Shown here: positions 59,956-64,000 of the stretch, one piece after another
Numbering within the stretch: position 1 is the stretch's first letter
How the letters are laid out: the number at the start of each line of letters is the position of its first letter
DNA from: a virus
Virus record (IMG/VR): IMGVR_UViG_3300026521_000527
Span: 1-64,000 of that record
Length of the DNA: 64,000 nucleotides
Direction: 5' to 3' (one strand)
Translations under genes and position numbers: made by a program
The notes under the pieces: generated by a model
Seen by the model: the letters and a program-made list of their open reading frames with translations, nothing else
Database searches by the model: none
Told to the model about the DNA's origin: nothing

Positions 59956-60957
59956 TTATCCTAAAATATCCCACTCATCTTGAGTGCTCAGTTCAACAGC
60001 GTCTGGGTTAGCTTCTAAGTACTCAGCCATATTGAAAGTAAATATGTCAGAGTCATGTTCATAATCCTCACCTGTTCTTATCCTATTTGCCTCTTTTTTA
60101 ATCCAAGCAGCTGTTGCAACTTGAAAATTTAAAAGTAATACTGGGATATCGATACTCCCATAAGTTTCATTACCTAACTCGGTATTAACTACCGGCTGAT
60201 ATGTTAAATCAACTGATGTTCCTCCATGCCCAAAGAACATAAAATTCTTATCTTCAAGAAGCTTTCTGGTCTCAAAATCAGGTGCACCAATCATATTGTA
60301 TCCATTTTGAGCAAATAGATCAATTGCTTTTTGATCAACATACTCATTTTTATTCATTGGGCTAATGTCCTCAACCAACCATTTAAGATTTTTGGTGAGC
60401 ACTAATTTATATATACCACCGATCTCATCATCAATATCCCTAACCGTACTAGCACTTGTCTCCATCACAATATCTTCTCCAATTCGTGGGATATTTGTGA
60501 ACTCCAAGAAGTCCGCCTCCCTAACATGCATTCTATGGAAGATGCCTGGCACTTCTAATTTCATGCACCAGTATTGCAAGTTATAGAAGAAGTTAATCAT
60601 TGCACCGCCCATACCGATAGACAATATTTTATATTTGCTATCTTTTATGACTTTTAAATCATCTCTTGTTGGGACAATATCTAAATCTCTTATAATCTTC
60701 CAAAGCAACTTGTTATTGAAATGTCTAGGATATTTTCCATAGTCCTTTTTAATCTTTAAAAATAATCTAGCTTCCAATTTAGCTAAATTTGGATTCATGA
60801 TATTGAATCCAGATATATCCTGGAATGAGAAATTTTGCGGGTTTGCGTAATAATCAATGACAATTTTATTGTCATCAAACGGTAGAATTGAATTCGGTTT
60901 GTATCTCATTCTGAGATTCTCTTGAATCTCATTTTTAAGATTTATATCTGTGCTCAT
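59956..60957 (-). CDS. ThiF/E1-like adenylyltransferase
   Basis: 333 residues with AAAGGA before ATG. Rossmann nucleotide motif YKILSIGMGGAMINFFYNL (109-127, GMGG at 115-118), then VREADFLEFTNIPRIG (145-160; D149, E152, N155, R158), the E1/ThiF D-x-x-E-x-x-N-x-x-R block. Later FGHGGTSVDLTYQP and TYGSIDIPVLLLNFQVATAA match the C-terminal part of ThiF-like proteins in mobile operons. No E1 catalytic Cys is obvious. It would adenylate the C terminus of a small protein modifier. First gene of the E1-E2-JAB operon. Confidence 0.7.
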   Translation of the reverse strand: MSTDINLKNEIQENLRMRYKPNSILPFDDNKIVIDYYANPQNFSFQDISGFNIMNPNLAKLEARLFLKIKKDYGKYPRHFNNKLLWKIIRDLDIVPTRDDLKVIKDSKYKILSIGMGGAMINFFYNLQYWCMKLEVPGIFHRMHVREADFLEFTNIPRIGEDIVMETSASTVRDIDDEIGGIYKLVLTKNLKWLVEDISPMNKNEYVDQKAIDLFAQNGYNMIGAPDFETRKLLEDKNFMFFGHGGTSVDLTYQPVVNTELGNETYGSIDIPVLLLNFQVATAAWIKKEANRIRTGEDYEHDSDIFTFNMAEYLEANPDAVELSTQDEWDILG

Positions 60958-61011
60958 GTTTTTCCTTTAAATTTTTTGATTTCTTACTAGTTTCAATTCC
61001 AATTAAAAATA

Positions 61012-61116
61012 TTTTTTAAGCTTAAAAAATAAAGAAGATTGAGGTGGGACGGGGGTGTCCTCTGACACCCCAACTCCGATAGATCTACATTAGATCAAAA
61101 TCGTTATCCCCACCTC
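61012..61116 (-). ncRNA. Three-way-junction RNA / complex terminator
   Basis: Minus-strand transcript: outer stem GAGGTGGG/CCCACCTC (61116-61109 with 61048-61041), inner stem GATCTA-ATG-TAGATC (61096-61082) and inner stem GGGGTGTC-AGAG-GACACCCC (61071-61052), then a U-rich tail and the palindrome TTTTTTAAGCTTAAAAAA (61012-61029). It follows the 190-residue gene and precedes the E1-like gene, so it may end or modulate transcription into the E1-E2-JAB operon. Confidence 0.6.
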
Positions 61117-61132
61117 CTACAATCACTTCCAT
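61085..61132 (-). CDS. Possible 15-residue micro-ORF
   Basis: ATG at 61132 with an excellent AAAGGAGATAAG ribosome site, 10 bases after the previous stop, encoding MEVIVGGGDNDFDLM and stopping in the first inner stem of the three-way-junction RNA. Translation would open that structure, so it may act as a leader peptide. Too short to prove. Confidence 0.35.
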   Translation of the reverse strand: MEVIVGGGDNDFDLM

Positions 61133-61142
61133 CTTATCTCCT

Positions 61143-61712
61143 TTATAAGCGGATATTTAAGATCCATTTCATTTCTGAAAGACCTTTCAATCCACCTAGA
61201 TTTACTGCACCATAAAGCATATCTAGGACCTTTTTATGACGCAGATTAACTGGCAACATAATCCATTTCTCAAAGGTTTCACGATCATTAAGTTTAAGAT
61301 CGTTATCTTTAAGAACATTCGGCCACAAATCAGTAGCCGAAGTTTTCTCCAAGTCAGTATTGCTTAGAAAATGCAAGTACTTTATACTTGGAAAAAATGG
61401 ATTTTGCTCCTGAAGAACTTCTCTACTATACATGTAGAAACTTATATATTCTTCAGGAGCCAATTTTTTATACACTGGAATAAAGCGTTTAAAGCGATCG
61501 CCAGCTTTAGCTTTAAACGCTTTCGGGAAATGTTTCTTCAGTGTGTAATACTGAAGACCATCTTTCCCGCGATAAATTATCCGAGGTCCTTCTTCGAACT
61601 CTTTATCATATCCCAGGATGACGAATGGTTCCTGCCATCGCTGAACCAGCTTTTTTTTAAGCTGGTAAATATCATCAGCTATGTTCAGGAACCATTCAGG
61701 AATCTTGGCCAA
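61143..61712 (-). CDS. Unknown accessory protein, hairpin-dense gene
   Basis: TTG start at 61712, with AAGGAGG five bases before it. 189 residues, helical, basic and aromatic-rich (YQLKKKLVQRWQEPFVILG). First gene behind the third conserved promoter. Coding DNA is full of inverted repeats (61406-61460 with 12-bp arms; 61482-61523 with 14-bp arms; 61535-61557; 61645-61666), like the genes at 23.4-24.6 kb. Not recognised. Confidence 0.4.
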   Translation of the reverse strand: MAKIPEWFLNIADDIYQLKKKLVQRWQEPFVILGYDKEFEEGPRIIYRGKDGLQYYTLKKHFPKAFKAKAGDRFKRFIPVYKKLAPEEYISFYMYSREVLQEQNPFFPSIKYLHFLSNTDLEKTSATDLWPNVLKDNDLKLNDRETFEKWIMLPVNLRHKKVLDMLYGAVNLGGLKGLSEMKWILNIRL

Positions 61713-61775
61713 AAATCCTCCTTAAAATTTTTTAGGAAGGGTCAAAAAAAAGAACAGTTTTTATCACCTTCCTAC

Positions 61776-61810
61776 TATAATTATTTATATACTTTATTGA
61801 TTTATTCTAA
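61776..61810 (-). promoter_or_regulatory. Promoter, TTAGAAT-N12-TATATAAATAATTATA type
   Basis: Third exact copy of the bipartite motif, located across the end of the 91-residue gene and upstream of the 190-residue gene. The 34-bp A/G-rich element 61726-61759 lies in its leader. Confidence 0.7.
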
Positions 61811-62069
61811 AATTCTTCCAGTCGAGTAATCTATCAAGATGTTTGATTTTAGAGCGCAGTAATTTATGAATCGCTCTAGATAATGGGTTATTATAATTTT
61901 CGGAAGCTACCTCTATATTGAATTCTTCTTGAAATCTTTTTTCCAGAAGAAGGATATCCTTCTGAACTTTTTCAATCAATGAATCTATAGAAACTCCATG
62001 AAAATCACAATACTCTTGAATATCTAAACCATAAATATCATCGTATGAAAATTCATTTGGTTTACTCAT
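61794..62069 (-). CDS. Small unknown protein downstream of gp52-like gene
   Basis: 91 residues with ATGA overlap with the topoisomerase subunit gene and AAAGG upstream. Helical, charged (ALSRAIHKLLRSKIKHLDRL near the end). Possibly an accessory protein of topoisomerase or replication; not recognised. Confidence 0.4.
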   Translation of the reverse strand: MSKPNEFSYDDIYGLDIQEYCDFHGVSIDSLIEKVQKDILLLEKRFQEEFNIEVASENYNNPLSRAIHKLLRSKIKHLDRLLDWKNFRINQ

Positions 62070-63430
62070 ATCAAACCTTTTTCTTTAAGTTCGTCCTGTA
62101 CGAATTCTTTTATTTCAAGCAATTCAGTACAAAATAACTCTACTGGTTTTTGTCGTTTTTTTACTTTTAAAAGCTTTTTAAGTTCAGTGCTTTTTGAACG
62201 AAATTCTTTTATTTTTTCTGGTGTCAAATTCCATATCCGCATATTTAAAAGATAATCGAAAGAACCATCAATCTCAAGAATTTCTTTTTCTTTTAAATCT
62301 TTAATCAAATCTATTTTTTTCTTATTAACTATTATTTCACCAGAATTTACTAAATCAATAAAATGAATTCTATTTTCAAGAATAGTTAATTCTTCTTCAA
62401 TCTTCATAATTTCATAATCAATTCTTTTTTGATACCAAGGGAGTCTTTGAGTCAAAAAGAACTCTAAATATTCTTCGGCTGTCTCAAATGTCATTATTGG
62501 ATCGAAACTGGAGTTTGGGTAAATGAAAGTAAAATTCTCTTGAATTTTATCGCGGAGGCCTAATGTATTTATAATTTCTTCATCAGTTAAACTTTTAGGA
62601 TTCTCAGTAAACCTAATATTGAAAAAGAACTCATTCTCAATACATCTTTCGGTAAATGATTTTATTATTCCCTTTTCTTGAAGCTTCTTTAATTTTTTAA
62701 TATAAGATTCCCTAGTATAATTCGGAGGGATTTCAGTTACTTCAATTGAATTTCTTTTAGCTCTAGTAAAGCAACCGAGTATTTCATAAGAACCATTATT
62801 TTCACCTTTAACTATTGAACCTTTAAAATAAGGAAAGGCTACCTCAATTTCAGACATATTTTGAGTTCTAAGGAACTCGATACTTGAATCTATAATTGAT
62901 AATGGGTGTCTTGGTAAAAAACTACTCGCGAATCCATTCGCAATAGCTGAGTTTCCATTTATAAGCATTATTGGAATTATTGGTAAAAAATGTTCCGGTT
63001 CTATCTCAGCTCCCTCAAAATATTGAGGAGTCAAAAGAGGTTTATCTTCATTTCTAAAAATCAATCTGGCTGCATCACTAAAACGAGTATTGGTATATCT
63101 TGGTCCACCAGCAGTCTTATCAGTCCTTGTCCCAAAGTTACCTTCTTCTGTAAAAATATTTATATTATTGGTAGCAGATCTAGACATACTTTCAGATGTA
63201 TTAAATGCGCTTGCGTCACCATGCCTGTATTTCATTTTATTATATATTAATCCATATGTCTCAGCCGTCTTGAGCTTCCGAGACCTAGGAAGCTCACTAA
63301 GAACTTGAATTAATTTTCTTTGAGTATTCGCTAAGGTATCGAGAGCATGTGGGATTCTCTGAAGAACTTTATAAACTGAATAATTCGTGTAGCGATCTTC
63401 TAAGAAAGCTTTCAAATGATTATTTGACAT
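62066..63430 (-). CDS. Type II topoisomerase medium subunit (gp52-like)
   Basis: 454 residues, TAAGGAG before ATG. GyrA/ParC-type breakage domain: KYRHGDAS (68-75), GNFGTRTD (98-105) and AGGPRYTNTRFSDAA (107-121) with catalytic Tyr112 after Arg111. Then FLPIIPIMLINGNSAIANGF and a C-terminal coiled linker. Size equals phage T4 gp52. It relaxes or decatenates replicating phage DNA together with the large subunit encoded just upstream. A GAGTTC hairpin lies at 62863-62878. Confidence 0.9.
   Translation of the reverse strand: MSNNHLKAFLEDRYTNYSVYKVLQRIPHALDTLANTQRKLIQVLSELPRSRKLKTAETYGLIYNKMKYRHGDASAFNTSESMSRSATNNINIFTEEGNFGTRTDKTAGGPRYTNTRFSDAARLIFRNEDKPLLTPQYFEGAEIEPEHFLPIIPIMLINGNSAIANGFASSFLPRHPLSIIDSSIEFLRTQNMSEIEVAFPYFKGSIVKGENNGSYEILGCFTRAKRNSIEVTEIPPNYTRESYIKKLKKLQEKGIIKSFTERCIENEFFFNIRFTENPKSLTDEEIINTLGLRDKIQENFTFIYPNSSFDPIMTFETAEEYLEFFLTQRLPWYQKRIDYEIMKIEEELTILENRIHFIDLVNSGEIIVNKKKIDLIKDLKEKEILEIDGSFDYLLNMRIWNLTPEKIKEFRSKSTELKKLLKVKKRQKPVELFCTELLEIKEFVQDELKEKGLI
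62863..62878 (-). repeat. GAGTTC-N4-GAACTC hairpin in gp52-like gene
   Basis: Plus strand GAGTTC-TAAG-GAACTC; mRNA-sense loop CTTA. Member of the recurrent family, encoding part of EFLRTQ. Confidence 0.85.
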
Positions 63431-63450
63431 TTATTATAATCTCCTTATAT

Positions 63451-64000
63451 TTATATTAAATTGATGTCGAAATTATCTATTGCTGAAGAAATTTTTCGTT
63501 TTCTAAAAGCAATGTCATCACTCAACCAACCGATTAATTCAGCTATCTCTTCTTCAGTGTTTTCAGACTCTTTTAAATGCAATGGTTCTAATAATTCATC
63601 AAGAGTGTATCTTTTAAATAACTCTTTCCATTCCAACTTCTCTAGAGTACCAAGTCCTTTTTTATAGTCAAATATCAACCCAGCTTTTTTATTTTTCGCT
63701 TGGAATTCTTCCAGCTCTTGCATAGAGAATATAAAACTATGTATTTTTCCAATGCCAGAATAAACAGTAATTAATGGGGTGATGAATCTAAATACTTTAC
63801 CCTCGTATAAATATTTAGGAAAATATTTATAAATAAACCCGAGCACCAATCCTGCGATATGGTCTCCGTCTACATCCATATCAGTAGCTATAGCTATTGA
63901 ATCGTAAACTAGATTTTCATTATCATTTTTCGATAAATCCAATCCAAGAATTGTCGCCAGTTGTTTTATTTCAGCATTTGATAGAACTTTTTTACTATCT
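63451..64000 (-). CDS. Type II topoisomerase large subunit, C-terminal part (gp39/gp60-like)
   Basis: The frame runs off the right edge, so only the last ~183 residues are visible. ATDMDVDGDHIAGLVLGF carries the TOPRIM D-x-D-x-D metal motif; before it NAEIKQLATILGLD and after it FRFITPLITVYSG are as in GyrB/T4 gp39. Ends with a short acidic/helical tail. The next gene encodes the gp52-like partner. Confidence 0.85.
   Translation of the reverse strand, partial: DSKKVLSNAEIKQLATILGLDLSKNDNENLVYDSIAIATDMDVDGDHIAGLVLGFIYKYFPKYLYEGKVFRFITPLITVYSGIGKIHSFIFSMQELEEFQAKNKKAGLIFDYKKGLGTLEKLEWKELFKRYTLDELLEPLHLKESENTEEEIAELIGWLSDDIAFRKRKISSAIDNFDINLI

Noticed and set aside
61371-61829. 152-codon plus-strand frame
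   Set aside because: Overlaps a minus-strand gene with an excellent start and runs through the minus-strand promoter; arises from the high AT content and inverted repeats.
1-64000. tRNA genes
   Set aside because: The visible hairpins were checked for cloverleaf arrangement; none has the three-arm pattern with TTC and CCA-side features.

Overview
This window reads as part of the genome of a large, strictly lytic, contractile-tailed phage of the broad T4 type. The evidence is a tail sheath, tail tube, PAAR spike tip, gp6-like and gp25-like baseplate proteins, a two-subunit phage type II topoisomerase (gp39/gp52 type), a gp46/gp47-type recombination nuclease pair, a TATAAATA late-promoter octamer, free-standing HNH and GIY-YIG endonucleases, and dense packing with ATGA/TAATG overlaps. 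The DNA is strongly AT-rich. No integrase, repressor, tRNA or CRISPR array was seen. A host among Campylobacterota is possible, because the secreted NUC1-type nuclease recalls Campylobacter prophage DNases, but this is only inference.

Layout. (1) 1-21.7 kb, plus strand: tail/baseplate block from a LamG-like protein and the PAAR tip through many unrecognised virion proteins to sheath and tube. It ends in strong inverted-repeat terminators. (2) 21.9-32.9 kb, minus strand: two transcription units, each starting with the same bipartite promoter and the same structured leader RNA. The first encodes small hairpin-rich genes and two membrane proteins. The second encodes two small proteins followed by four paralogous proteins built of HRxDGPAxI repeats. 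(3) 33.1-49.6 kb, plus strand: tube-like protein, gp6-like wedge, a 1539-residue coiled-coil fibre and many fibre/baseplate accessory proteins, with an HNH and a GIY-YIG endonuclease inserted. (4) 49.6-64 kb, minus strand: phosphoribosyltransferase, secreted nuclease, gp46/gp47-type pair, an E1-like / E2-like / JAB-like triad, then the topoisomerase genes.

The most notable observations are: (a) a three-gene operon (57.4-61.0 kb) that looks like a phage-borne ubiquitin-like conjugation/deconjugation system (ThiF/E1 fold, PRTRC-B/Prok-E2-like protein, JAMM protease); (b) a Rad50/gp46-like ATPase whose halves are in reversed order (signature and Walker B first, Walker A, coil and CxxC hook last), i.e. 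an apparent circular permutation; (c) many long perfect palindromes of unrelated sequence, often inside coding sequence, plus a recurrent GAGTTC-N4-GAACTC hairpin in all reading frames; (d) a shared promoter and covarying leader RNA in front of the accessory transcription units.

No stretch over 300 bases lacks a gene. The longest gaps (21748-21925, 32935-33097, 60958-61142, 56522-56635, 24591-24703) hold terminators, promoters and structured RNA as listed.
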